From contig JANUWI010000004.1 in NCBI GenBank assembly GCA_025504975.1, positions 682,001 to 746,000 of the forward strand: a DNA stretch of 64,000 bases, in the 5' to 3' direction. This DNA is from Plenodomus lindquistii. Its lineage: Eukaryota; Ascomycota; Dothideomycetes; Pleosporales; Leptosphaeriaceae. Under the pieces are notes generated by a model. That model was not told the DNA's origin. It saw only the letters and a list, made by a program, of their open reading frames with translations, and searched no databases. Below, in pieces: positions 44,464 through 55,102 of this stretch. Position 1 is the stretch's first letter, and each line of letters opens with the position of its first letter. The position numbers and the translations under genes were made by a program.

Positions 44464-47002
44464 GAATGATTCAGGAAGAGAAAGGGTGAGCATGAACTTG
44501 TGTACAGGAGTTTGGAGTCGAGGCATTTGATCGATCGGGAGTACAAAGGACCATCAATCTAACCCTGGGTCCCGACGATATGGATACTGGGGACTTGCAC
44601 TAGGTCGTGGACCTGTCACCTGGAGTGCGGGTATGGATGTGCAGTTGGGTGAGTGGCGCTTTTGCACATTGTTAATACTGGGATACCTTGGGTTGTGTGT
44701 AAGCGTATGCATCTTGTTTTTGAGTTGCAGTAATGGACTTTGCTACTATAGACTTGGTTACTATAGCGCTGTGCGGCCTAGAAGGCTGGGAATTCCGACT
44801 ACTGCAGCATGATCTCACAGTCTAAAGTGTAAGTCGATCGTGACGTTTGCCACATGCAAATGTGTTCACGAAAAGCCATTGGCGTGGACCATGGTTGGTA
44901 TTGCGCACTTTGCGTTGTCAATCACACCTTTCAAGTGACCAATGCTCCGTGGCATATCTTTTCAGTCTTTGATTCATGCAATACCAAGTGCGATCTGTAC
45001 CTTGCTCGTCTGCCCATGGAGACCCCACCTATGGCACACAATCAACTGTCACAGTAATGCCCAGCACACAGCTAGCTGCGGCGAGAATTGCTGCGTATTC
45101 TACAGCTTTACCGGGGTTGGGTTAGTAGGATGATGGGGTTCTTGTAGCGAGCCTGGATAGTGCGAGCACGTGAGCCCATGTAGCATGCCGCATTTCTCGG
45201 CGCCCAGAAGTTACTGCTAGCGTTCTGTCCGACAAACCCTCCGACGGTATAGTGACTAAGAAGGACAGGCCAATTAGAGGGTGATGCGGAGTGCCACCGA
45301 CACGTCATGGATGCGTTCGAGCAAGAGAAGCAAGCTAGAAACGCGCTAGAAGCATGTTGTTGGGAGGGTTTGTGGGCTCAGAGTTGAGGGGTGAGACACC
45401 AGGGTACGGGCATGTGTGTGGAGACGTGCGGTGCTGTGCATGTGCAGAACCTTGGAGTCTCCCCGCGGAGGAGTAAATGGTCGGGGCTGGAGTCGAGGGG
45501 GTTGAGTCGAGTTCTGGGCACTGGTGCGAAGAGGTTGCTTGACATGGAAGTGTGGGATCTACAACGGCAAAAAATACCGAGGGCCTCTCTGATGAATACT
45601 GGAGGCTGTAAGACGAGTGAAGACACAGCAAAAGGCCCGTCTGTCTCATCTGCGGTGCACCTAAGATCGTCCATAACGGGACAATGGTCATGGTGATGCC
45701 CACTCTGAGGTCTGAGGGCTCCCTCCGCTCACAGCGATCGAAGCATCACGATACCAAGCTCAGCCACTCAGGAGTAGCTGAACACAGACTATCACTTTGC
45801 TTGGATAGACTGTGGAAAAGCCACCCAGGCCATGTTTGAACAGAGATGCACTACCTCATGTTGAGTAGCCATATGCGCCTGGGTAAGACTCGACTCACTC
45901 AACCATCGCCCACAATGTTCCAAGACCTACGGCCAGCCTACGCTCAGACCTGAGGCCATCCTGCACTACCGAAAGAGCCTCAACAATCCTGTGAGGCAGT
46001 GTTGCGCACACGATCCGAGCGCCCAGGGCCCAGGGGCTACGCTGAACACCATGCTTGCCACCGGCGCTAAGCAGGATCGTGGATTTCCCCAAATGGACAA
46101 GGGTGAGGCCAGATGCTAGCAGATGCGACTTGGCACATGCCACGCCTGTACGGCGGGCCGCTTAGAGATGCGTTATGACGAGGATTGGGAGTTTGCCTGC
46201 ACAGAAGGGCTGTGCAGCCTCACGCGCGATCAACAGCGGGGTAGAGCGATGACATTTGAAGTGGATGATGAAAATCCGGGGGAGTTGTCTAGATCGGCTC
46301 CCCACAGTTCAGTGTTTGGAGACATGTCAAGCTAGCGATTTGTACTCCACGGGGTTGTTTTGCACAGTGGGGAGATGAGAATGGAGCTGCCCCATTGTTC
46401 TGTCGCGTTCGTCAAGGCCACTCGCTCGTGAGGCTCAACGACTAAGTGGAGAGTGTCCGGGGGGGGCATGTGCGCCTGCGTTGAAGACTTGCCCATGTGT
46501 GATTGGTTAGAGTGGCGTGGGCGGAAGCTCTCTCGGTGAGAATCTGCAGTCCACTTTTCTCGCCGAGAACCACCCATCCACTCATAATGCACCCCCAGAC
46601 GTCTGTTAGGAAAATTTGCGGAGGGCTGGGGTCTAGTGTGCGGGTGAGTTGCAGTAGTCCGAGGGATCAAGACGATATGGTAGCGCTTCAACGAAGACGC
46701 CGTCGTCTTTACTAGTCGGGGTCGACAGCGTACTACCGACACGCTACGGACCATCCCAATGAGTCTGGATGGTACCAGCCCAACTGTAGATGGGGCATCA
46801 TGTCTATCAGCTGGAATGCTGGGGTCGATATATAGCTGGGAGGGTTTCCCCGTAGTATCACCTCCTCATCAGCTCCACGGTTCTCCAGCTTCTACTCTCA
46901 TTCTGGGATCCACTTTCTTCTCCATAGATCCACTCGTTTGATCTTGGAATATCATACTACAGTCGTTGCTATCGGCCTAGTTGGTCTTGATCCAGTACCA
47001 TC
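44464..47002. other. gene-poor spacer
   Basis: About 2.5 kb, the longest apparent gap. Frames up to 140 codons on both strands have chance composition (Ser/His/Arg/Thr-rich, no motif). The last few hundred bases are the promoter of the MFS gene. Nothing else seen. Confidence 0.5.
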
Positions 47003-48843
47003 ATGAAGTTCTTCGGAATAAACGGCTCACAGGAGCCTACTATTGAGCAAGTCCATGAGCAGCAGGGACGTCGACCTTCGCTAGTTGAAGTTCAGGAGAA
47101 CCAGGTCCGCCGCAAGAGTGTCGACAACCGTCAAGTCACTGGTGCCAGTGCTTTGACTACCCGCCAATCCATCATCCCTGTGACCCTCGTCACTATCCTC
47201 TTCTTCATGTGGGGATTCGCCTACGGTCTTCTCGATGTCTTGAACTCTCGCTTCCAAGTCGCGCTCCACATTACTCAGGGTGAATCCTCTGGTCTGCAAG
47301 CCGCCTACTTTGGTGCCTACTTCATCGGTCCCCTTACATACTCCGGATGGTTCCTCCGCAAGTTTGGATACCGCTACACTTTTATGCTGGGCTTGGCGAT
47401 CTACTGTGTCGGCGCGCTCATGTTCTGGCCGTCGGCTGTTAAGCGATCGTTCCCTGGTTTCTGCGGTGCCATGTTCATCGCTGGCTCCGGTCTATCCACC
47501 CTCGAAACTTCTGCCAACCCATACATTGCCGTATGCGGTCCTCCCAAGTGGTCTGAGTTTCGTCTTGAGCTGTCGCAGTCCGTTCAGGCTATTGGCTCTG
47601 TCGTTGCACCTGTCCTCGCATGTATGTTCAATTCCTTCTCTATGATCCAAAACTCTCATCTATGACCTGAAACTCTCAAATGGCACTTAGAATGAGCTAA
47701 TTCAGGCCGTAGCACAAGTGATATTCAAAAACGTCGGTGAGGACGGTCGTTCACTCGAGGCCGTCCAGTGGGTATACCTTGGAATTGCTGGATTTGTCGG
47801 TATATTAGCTGTGGTATTCTTCTGGGCGCCCGTAAGAATGATTCCCTATCCCATTTCTATGGCGATAGTCTTTGTCGTGGGCGTTTGGGTGGTTGCCTCC
47901 CAAGCGCGCATCGAGTGAAGGTGTCGTATAACCCAACCACACACTAACACAACGCCAGATTCCCGAAGTTACAGACTCCGACATGGCCGATCAAGCTGAG
48001 ATGACCACCGGCGCCACTAACTACGTCGACAAGCCCATGCGCAAGCAATTCACCCTCTTCTGGGGTGTTGCAGCCCAGTTCTCCTACGTCGCCGGTCAGG
48101 TCGGTGTCGCAGCTTTCTTCATCAACTACTTTACCGAAGCTCGTCCTGATCTTACTGTCACGGAGGGCCATCGCCAGGGAGCCAACTTCTACGCTATTGC
48201 CCAGGGACTTTTCGCCGCCGGTCGTTTCGCAGCAGCAGGCCTCATGTACTATGGTGGCAAGCCTCGTTACGTGCTGTTGGCCTTCCAGACCCTTATTATG
48301 ATCTTTATCAGCGCTGCAATTGGTAAGTACTTCAGCTCGGTGGTTAACTGTGTGCTCGACGCTAACGTGGTGGTGTAGGTACCAATACCGGCGGCTCGAC
48401 TCGCCCCAACTGGGGAGGTCTTTCGATGCTGATGATTGTGCTCTTCTTTGAGTCTTGTATTTTTCCGATAATCTTCGCGTTGAGCCTTCGCGGCTTAGGT
48501 CGTCACACGAAGCGCGGTGCGTCGTTCTTGGTGTCGTCAGTTTGTGGTGGTGCAGTGGGTCCGGTCATCCTCGGGGTATGTTCTGCAAATTCTCTGCGCA
48601 CCACTTCACTAACATTCATTCTAGAACGTCGCAGACTCCATCGGCACCAGGAAGGCCATGTGTATACCATTAGTTTTCTTCGCGATCGCTTGGTCTTACC
48701 CTATCTATCTCAACCTGTACAAGGGTGCTGAGCTGGACGCATACAGCGAGTCCCACGTTGGCCTCACCGAGAACCAAATCGACAACGACTCTATCATTGC
48801 CAGCAAGGAGGTCGAGACCGCACGCTTCGAATCCAAGGCATAA
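47003..48843 (+). CDS. MFS transporter, fucose/hexose:H+ symporter (FHS) type
   Basis: Five exons, join(47003..47621,47713..47831,47959..48322,48379..48575,48625..48843), 505 residues; introns of 91, 127, 56 and 49 nt, all GT-AG, with clear CTAAC branch sites in the second, third and fourth. Every join keeps the frame and restores family sequence (VLA-SQVIFKN, FFWAP-IPEV, ISAAIG-TNTGG, VILG-NVADS). The protein has 12 predicted membrane segments with LFFMWGFAYGLLDVLN at the first and SGLSTLETSANPYIAVCGP at the fourth to fifth, both signatures of the L-fucose permease/glucose-galactose transporter group. The 45-residue N-terminus and the C-terminus are polar and cytosolic. Fungal members import hexoses or related sugars; the substrate is not predictable. 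Confidence 0.93.
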
Positions 48844-49537
48844 GCAGTCGCTTTTGTGGGCATTATGGGTGACATGATTTGCAACGATCAAGGATGATAC
48901 CTGGGGGAGGCATTGTGCTGAGAACCTCTTTTTGCCGGAAGAAGTTTTGTAAATATTACGGCCTTGGATACATAGACTTCAGCTTCTTACGAATATTACG
49001 ACTACACTCTACCGTCATTCTACATGTGCTCTGGTTCCAGAATCTTTCCTGCCATGCTCACGGTAGAAATCAATATTTGTCGGACACATCCCAGGAAATA
49101 TGGTTATGGCAGTGATCATAACATATCGAGGAGCTGATAAGAGCGCACAGCGCGCCTACTGCGTACTCTTAATAGACTGTGGTGACTACTGCTACGTCGC
49201 GGGTCACCTCATTCACGATTCGACGCTTCAGGGAGATGGCCGATACTTCCGATTTTGGGGTCATTACCATGGGCTATCACTTCGCTGCCAACTACGTCTA
49301 AATCAAATCTTTTGGGTATGGTAGGTCACCGTGGTTCTACAGTGATCGGATGGATATGGTAGCCTTCGGACGTCAAGGTAGGTTCGATCTACGAACCTGA
49401 CAATCACAACTCCATGAAATGTGATTTCAACAACGTGTCGATTTGCCAATTTATCTAAAGAAAAAATTGTAGGAAACATTATGGAAAACTTCGCAGGAAA
49501 CCTCTGATAAGGTCGCCGTCCATCAACTCACAGATAG
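48844..49537. other. intergenic spacer with a short hairpin
   Basis: About 690 bases. A perfect 7-bp inverted repeat (AGGTTCG, five-base loop, CGAACCT) lies at 49380-49398. No gene seen. Confidence 0.5.
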
Positions 49538-50568
49538 CTATGATCTCCTTCTCCGTATAGGGAGCGTCAATTTCCGCCATGAGCGGTTGCCACCATGCGA
49601 GATCATTTCGCGCGAGTCCGAGATTTTGAAGTATTCGTTGTGCGGTAGAAAGTCGGTAATGAAGTACTGCAAGGCATGGTAGAAGAGCTGGCGCCGTTCC
49701 TGTCGTGTTTTCGCCACTTCGTCTTCGGAGTCACCGGAGTCTCCAGAGCCCGCCGCCTCATCGATCGCTTGAACCAGTTCTAACCTTTCGTTTTCTTTGA
49801 TGAGGCATAAATCAGCGAGAATGATGTCGGCGAAGTCGTCCCCGTCATCCTCCAATTCCGCTGCCGTCTCCTCTCCTTTGCCTGAAGGTACCCGCATTTT
49901 GGGGTTCGCTCTTCAAGACTTTGACCAACTGATAAGGGGACTGTCTGCGTCGAAATCTTCGAGATCCCAGAAGGCAGTCTTCTCGGGAACATCTCTGAGT
50001 AGCTGGCCCCAGACATCGATTGTTGTGGCGTTTGTTTCTCACGGTTCATACAACAAGCCTCCATGGTAATCGTACTCGCGCCATCATCATACTGGGAAAG
50101 CAAATCCGAATACTTCACTGTCCATCCGGTACCCATGATCGAGCCTGGTGCGACATGCAAGGCTCGACCGACCGAAAACCGCAATCGATGTCTCCGGAAG
50201 CAAGTCATACGCAGCCTGAAAATATCATCCTTACCGCCCCCATGAATTAGAGGAAGACACAAGTGAGAAACAGGGTCTTAGCTGAATCGCCCGCATGGTC
50301 TCGACGCCCGTCGCGTGCAGTATCCATTCGATGCAAGCGATTGAAGAAACCTACGCACATGTAGTCCCAGCCGCGGTCTTCAAATTGGTGCTTGAGGTTC
50401 AAAAGCCACGGCGCACTCGGGAAGTCTTGTGGATGAGCTCTCGCATCGCGGTAGCTTCAGCTTCCTTTCAGGATTGACCTCTTCACTCAGCCCCATATCT
50501 CGAACGTTTTTGTTCAACCTGAGAGCATCTTGATCGCCCGATAAAGGTAACGGCCGCAAGATTTGCAT
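49538..50568 (-). pseudogene. decayed hypothetical gene with four in-frame TGA codons
   Basis: From 50215 to 49538 one frame reads as plausible protein but is cut by TGA at 50087-50089, 50084-50086, 50039-50041 and 49913-49915. Coding-like blocks on either side include ETNATTIDVWGQLLRDV, FWDLEDFDADSPLISW and the acidic stretch GEETAAELEDDGDDFADI. Upstream, a TTTTCAG acceptor at 50216 could pair with a GTAGGT donor at 50354, after an exon with PQDFPSAPWLLNLKHQFED in another frame, itself broken further upstream. The remaining frame continues to an ATG at 50568. I do not recognise the family. Alternatives are an unseen exon structure or consensus errors; four stops make chance error in one read unlikely. 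Confidence 0.55.
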
Positions 50569-50753
50569 TACTGGGGTGGCAGGTGCGAGTGCGAAGGTCT
50601 TGGCACGCCTATTGTCCACCCTCTTGCCCCAAACATCGCTGGGACGTCCACACCGCCGCCATTGAAGAACCTGTCGCACTCTCTAGCTTTTGCCTCCGTT
50701 ACGGAAGCTTTCACCATCCACGCACTCTCCTCGAAGCACCTACATCGGTCACT

Positions 50754-51238
50754 ATGTCAAACACACCATACGAACAGCAGTACCAAAAGGCCAGCGACCT
50801 CTTCGATGACAATCTAGAAGAGTGCACCCGAGTTGCCAAACACAACCTCATTTATGCACACATTGAGTACCAGCTTCCTTTGAAACTGACACTGATTTGT
50901 AACATAGGGATCCGAAACTTCCACTGCATTACGTTCTGGAGAACAGCATGCTTTTGGTTTGCGCTCTCGACAACTGGAATGACGCAGAGGTCTGGAGACG
51001 TCATTCTGAGTCTGTTTACCAAAAGCTCAAGGCTGCTACTCCACTGAAAGATCAGAATAGCCAAGAGGCACTTCGGCAATTCCGCCACAATCTGGACACA
51101 CTGTTGGTTTGGAAGGCTGAGGACATGGCTGATTCGGCCAGTGTGGAGGAAGAACAAGATGACGATGAGTTGGACCGTGGCCCCGATCGGCACCGCCAGC
51201 GCACAGATGAGGAGATCGAGCAGGATATCCGGGAGTAA
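50754..51238 (+). CDS. hypothetical protein, possibly truncated by a nonsense codon
   Basis: Two exons, join(50754..50866,50908..51238), 147 residues. The 41-nt intron has donor GTACCA, a CTGAC branch site and acceptor ATAG, and joins AHIE to DPKLPLHYVLEN. The N-terminal half is helical with EQQYQKASDLFDDNLEECTR; the C-terminus is charged (EEEQDDDELDRG). Family unknown. It ends at TAA (51236-51238), but the same frame stays coding-like after it, through a TAG at 51302-51304, into the frame that ends at 51862. The upstream neighbour on the minus strand is divergent, about 185 bases away. Confidence 0.55.
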
Positions 51239-51361
51239 GATCAGACGGATGCTGAGGAGAGGGCAGCAAGGGTGGACGAAGGTGCAGCCGGTAATGTCAA
51301 ATAGCGATTCTCCGGGTTTCCCAGCCCTTTGGCCAAGGAATCAATCCTCAAATGTCTCCTC

Positions 51362-51862
51362 ATGAAGTCTGCTTTCAATAACGCCACGGCTATGACTGGT
51401 AACTCCAGCGACCCGTCAACAGACACAACTCTTCTTGGTACAGCTCTGAACAGCACTTTGAATGAGCCTGTCAATGGAGTATTGAACGAGCCTGCCAACA
51501 TACCTTCAAGCGGGCTTGCCAATGTGGTGTCGAACGGACTTGCTAATGGGGTCTCGAACGAGCCTGTCAATGGAGCGTCGAACGGTGCTTCGAACAACAT
51601 GGTCCTAGACAGTACTATGAACAGCTTGCACCCACCAGTACTCAACATCGTCCCTCCCACTGACGGCAATCGCACCAAACCCGGACCCGCGGCTGGTAAG
51701 AAAATTCGTCGTCAGAAGAGCGTGAAGTTCAGCAAGGGTGGCGCTGGACATGCCCGCGAGTTCGCCATGTCACTTGGAAAGTCGTCCTCTTTGGCTGCGT
51801 TGCGAGGAAGTATGCAGGACGACGACGAGGATCAGGATGAGCCAAAGGAGGGAGACAAATAA
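51362..51862 (+). CDS. hypothetical Asn/Ser-rich protein, perhaps the 3' part of the preceding gene
   Basis: 166 residues from the ATG at 51362, whose context is weak. An Asn/Gly/Ser/Leu-rich middle contains short degenerate repeats (NGLANGVSNEPVNGASNGAS). The C-terminus looks like a conserved tail: KKIRRQKSVKFSKGGAGHA, then SLGKSSSLAALRG and an acidic end. The frame is that of the gene at 50754-51238, separated by only two stop codons (51236 TAA, 51302 TAG), so one gene interrupted by two nonsense changes is as likely as two genes. Confidence 0.4.
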   Translation: MKSAFNNATAMTGNSSDPSTDTTLLGTALNSTLNEPVNGVLNEPANIPSSGLANVVSNGLANGVSNEPVNGASNGASNNMVLDSTMNSLHPPVLNIVPPTDGNRTKPGPAAGKKIRRQKSVKFSKGGAGHAREFAMSLGKSSSLAALRGSMQDDDEDQDEPKEGDK

Positions 51863-52386
51863 CTGGTCATGTGCTTGTAGGGTCCTCAAATATCTGTAGG
51901 ATATGAGTGCATCACGAGACTCCCATTATATGATCCACGATAGGTCATGGGTTTGACAGCAAAGCCGATATTACTGTATTCAAGCTCTCGCTGTCTTGTG
52001 TCAATGTATGCGGTTGCAATTTGCGAACTTGTCGACTCAAAAGATACTTGTGAGCATGTCAGGGCAATTACTGGTACTAAGAGTCGAAGATGGACCAGCT
52101 TCGGCGTCCGCAGCTCCGATTTCGGTAGTGATGAGGCGAATAGATTCACGCAACCGAGAAGTTCATAGGTTCGACCATATACGATACGTCTTTCCACTGT
52201 ATCCTTCCGCATCCAGGTGCAGTGCCTAAGCGAAGAGGTCTGTGCATCCAATCGCATCGCCATTGTTTACGGCCAGGTAACCACACCTTACTCCTCCTCC
52301 ACACCACACTGCACGCACTCCACCCAACACACTCCACTCTCCACGCAAACAAAATTCAACTCACTCCTTCCAACGCACCACAAACA
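51863..52386. other. intergenic spacer
   Basis: About 520 bases. The right end is CA-rich (many CACTCC and CACACC units at about 52280-52345), which resembles a promoter or 5' UTR. No gene seen. Confidence 0.45.
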
Positions 52387-52587
52387 ATGGCGCCGCAAAC
52401 ATATGACAAGGATGATGCTGCGAGAATGATGGAGGCAATGCAAGAGACGATGCGAAAGATGCAGGAGCAGATGGAGGTGATGCGGTTGGCAGGACAGCAA
52501 GAAGAGGCGCGAATGACGTTGAGGGCGCAGCAGGACACGGCATCGTCTGTTCCTAGGCGACCCGAAGACCCAAGAAGAGATCGATGA
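52387..52587 (+). CDS. short Met/Gln-rich coiled-coil ORF, possible frameshift
   Basis: 66 residues from the ATG at 52387 (context CAATGGCG). It is predicted as a single helix with regular Met and Gln (MMEAMQETMRKMQEQMEVMR). In another frame, the sequence just before the stop reads GDPKTQEEIDEAMAAD and ends at TAA (52604-52606); this acidic ending looks more natural than the Arg-rich end of the first frame. A one-base change near 52545 would join them. Family unknown. Confidence 0.35.
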   Translation: MAPQTYDKDDAARMMEAMQETMRKMQEQMEVMRLAGQQEEARMTLRAQQDTASSVPRRPEDPRRDR

Positions 52588-52606
52588 GGCCATGGCGGCA
52601 GACTAA

Positions 52607-53409
52607 ATTGTCCGCGCCTATGTCAATACGTCGGGGCATTGGAGCTCTCTCTTCTCCCCGTCATGGTATGGTATTACTTGCGAGCATCAGAGGTTCTCTC
52701 CTTTCTCGACTGTAGAAAGATCGTCACCCACCCAAGATTCCCCTTGGTTGGTACCCAGAGCATCGGAGTGTCACTCCTTTCTCGACCCTTAGAAACCGTC
52801 GTTGCCCACCCATGGTTACTCTTGGACGGCATTCATCAGAGCATTGGAGGTTCTCTCCTCTCTCGACTGTAGAGATCGCTGCCCCGTCAAGCAATCCTTG
52901 ACTGGCATTTGATCGAGGTAAGCTTTGCTGATGTTCCATGGTACATTTACAATGAACATATCCCGGTAAGCCACAAGTAGCTGGAGCTTTCTCCGTTCCT
53001 TGCGCATTCGGATCCTTGGTCAATTCTCTACATATTCCTTTCATAGAATTCAATGTCGGTCTTTCTCGTCAATTTTGACATGTCCTGTATTCATTGTGAC
53101 CTCAATTTCCTCGTGATTACCAAAGTGATACTCTTCTTCCGCTTCAATCCTTCTCTCTGCTTGTATAGTGCTGTCACGCCCACGATCGTCAACCAAAGAC
53201 CTTTCCCTTCTCCAGAAGAGCGACCAATGTGATCTGTTTGTACCAAAACCAATCAATGCTATTATTCGAATTCGGCCCTGCACACACAGGCTTTTTTGCG
53301 CAAACGACTGCAATGCTTGGCGCTCGTGAGCTGTCGGCGCTAGTGGGGTCGCGTCTGTTCACTGCTGTGTGGGACCACTGAACCTGCCTCAACGACACCT
53401 CACATCACC
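52607..53409. other. spacer with a degenerate tandem repeat
   Basis: About 800 bases; the first 270 hold a divergent tandem array (see 52633-52880). The rest precedes the next gene and shows nothing. Confidence 0.55.
52633..52880 (+). repeat. degenerate tandem repeat, period about 76-81 bp
   Basis: Three related units begin at 52682, 52758 and 52839, each with GAGCATC/TGGAG, then TCTCTCCTTTCTCGAC, then a CC-rich ACCCACCC stretch and a pyrimidine-rich TTCCCCTTGG/TACTCTTGG. A partial unit lies at 52633. The copies differ by several substitutions and small indels, so the array is old. The start and end are approximate. Confidence 0.65.
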
Positions 53410-54052
53410 ATGGATCAAGAAGAACTCGAATGGGGTTTGGTGGTGACTAAGGCGCGGTACAATTTCGAGGAAGTGGAACGAGACGATGCTGAACTTGCGC
53501 GGGTGGAGAAGCTCGAGAAACGACTTGCGGAGTATAGAGAGGTAAGTGCGGTTCTTCACTCGCCCATGCTATGTTAACACCAATCAGGCCGGTTACAAAT
53601 TCTGCCTGGACCCAGGAAATGACCCAAATCTAATCAAATTGTTGACCGATCTCGTTGTCGAGCAAACAGAGGCTACGAAACTCGCAGAAGAGCGGTACGG
53701 AAACTTGGCAGAACAGTCGGCCACCATGGCAAAGCAGCTAGTCGAGAACTTCGAGCAGTACAACGTATTGCTTGGCGCCTGGCGTGCGATATGCGAGAAG
53801 AACCTGGAGGCAATGGGACCAAGCGGCATACAATCTCAGCTCATTGCCTTGCAGCAGGAAGTCGAAGGGGAAAACGGAATGGCGCACAGCGAGACCAGCT
53901 CCGCGAGCAGCTCGAGGGATACAAGCATGATGCGCATTGTTGTGATAAGAAAGATTGGGGGGCTATACGGGTCTGGCCACGGAAGTTATCTGCGAGAGGT
54001 ATGGTGCGAGGGGTCAGAATTGGAGTTTGTGCGAATGAGACAAGTACGGTGA
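53410..54052 (+). CDS. hypothetical helical protein with a likely 3' frameshift
   Basis: Two exons, join(53410..53541,53588..54052), 198 residues; the 46-nt intron has donor GTAAGT and acceptor ATCAG, and joins LAEYRE to AGYKFCLDP. The N-terminal 150 residues are strongly helical and coiled-coil-like (EEVERDDAELARVEKLEKR; LAEERYGNLAEQSATMAK). After about residue 155 this frame becomes Ser-rich and unnatural, while the next frame from about 53880 reads LREQLEGYKHDAHCCDKKDW and RVWPRKLSARG, ending TGA at 54070-54072. The shift falls near a GGGGAAAA run, so a one-base indel is the simplest account. Family unknown. Confidence 0.5.
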
Positions 54053-54072
54053 CGGTATTACACATGCCCTGA

Positions 54073-55102
54073 AGACGTGACAAATGCAATGTGACCTTGA
54101 TCTGTGACAGGTCGACTCAGCCCTTTCCACTACAGTCTCATCGCGTGTAGGTATCCCGATCTTAATCATGATCACCCTCACTGGCGAGTGAAGTGTCTCT
54201 ATTGACAGTTGCTAAATCCACATGGGTTCGTGGACTATAACAGGCCCTTCAAATAGCCATGAATGTATTGTTTTGGTGAGTGAGCAAGACGACATTGCAA
54301 TTCGTTGGCATTGATGTAAAGAGCAACACGTCGACAAGAGCCCTCTTCTACGTATAGTATATTTGGTTGGCAGGTAGGCGTTGTGCACCAGAATCACGGA
54401 TGAATGGCATGAGATGAAGACGACGACAATGAAGCACTATAAGAGCGAGCACTTCTTCCAGACCCGCAGGCGTCACCGTAGTCGTTAACCCAGCAACAGG
54501 TATACGAATGGGCGGCGTCGCCAAACAAGCCGCAGAGAACGGGGCTGTGCAGACCAGCGTACGTGTCCAGTGATGAGTATGTTGACTTCGTCTGCGGTAT
54601 CGACTGCGGAAGGTAGTAGTAGTGATGCAACAGAGTGTGTACAGTCGAGTTGGATGATCTGCCCGTCGGCGTTGCTTTAGTCAGTAGCAGGATGGAGCCT
54701 GGTCCAGCGACAGACGTTGACCACGATTTTGCAGACATGGATGATCCCTTGAAAGACTTCAGTTTGGCTTGACTGGTCTAATATGGCTATCACGATGAGT
54801 ATATTTGCAGATTCCAGCACCAGAAATAGATGTTGTTGTGCTGTTGGGATAGCCCGGCTTGCGTTAGCGTGCTTCTGCACGTGTGGGAGTACATCACGTG
54901 GCAGAGCCCCGTGTGGGGAATTGCCTCGGCTCGTCCGACTGACTCGTTGCACACCTCCGTGCTTGCCAGAGCGCCTTTTCACATGAAATAACCGGCCAAA
55001 GTAACCTTTCCTCTCTCCTCTGCCCCGTCTGCCAGCCTGCCAAAAGCTCTCCGAAACTCATCGCAACGCCCAACCCTCAATTTCTTGCGGCCATCATTCA
55101 GA
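54073..55102. other. intergenic spacer
   Basis: About 1 kb, ending in the pyrimidine-rich promoter of the nitronate monooxygenase. Frames up to 117 codons lack motifs. Nothing seen. Confidence 0.5.

Noticed and set aside
45335..45703. 122-codon minus-strand frame in the 2.5-kb gap
   Set aside because: Low-complexity Ser/Pro/Thr/His content, no start context and no motif.
49380..49398. GGTTCGA-containing hairpin as part of a tRNA
   Set aside because: Only one 7-bp stem; no acceptor, D or anticodon arms can be placed around it.
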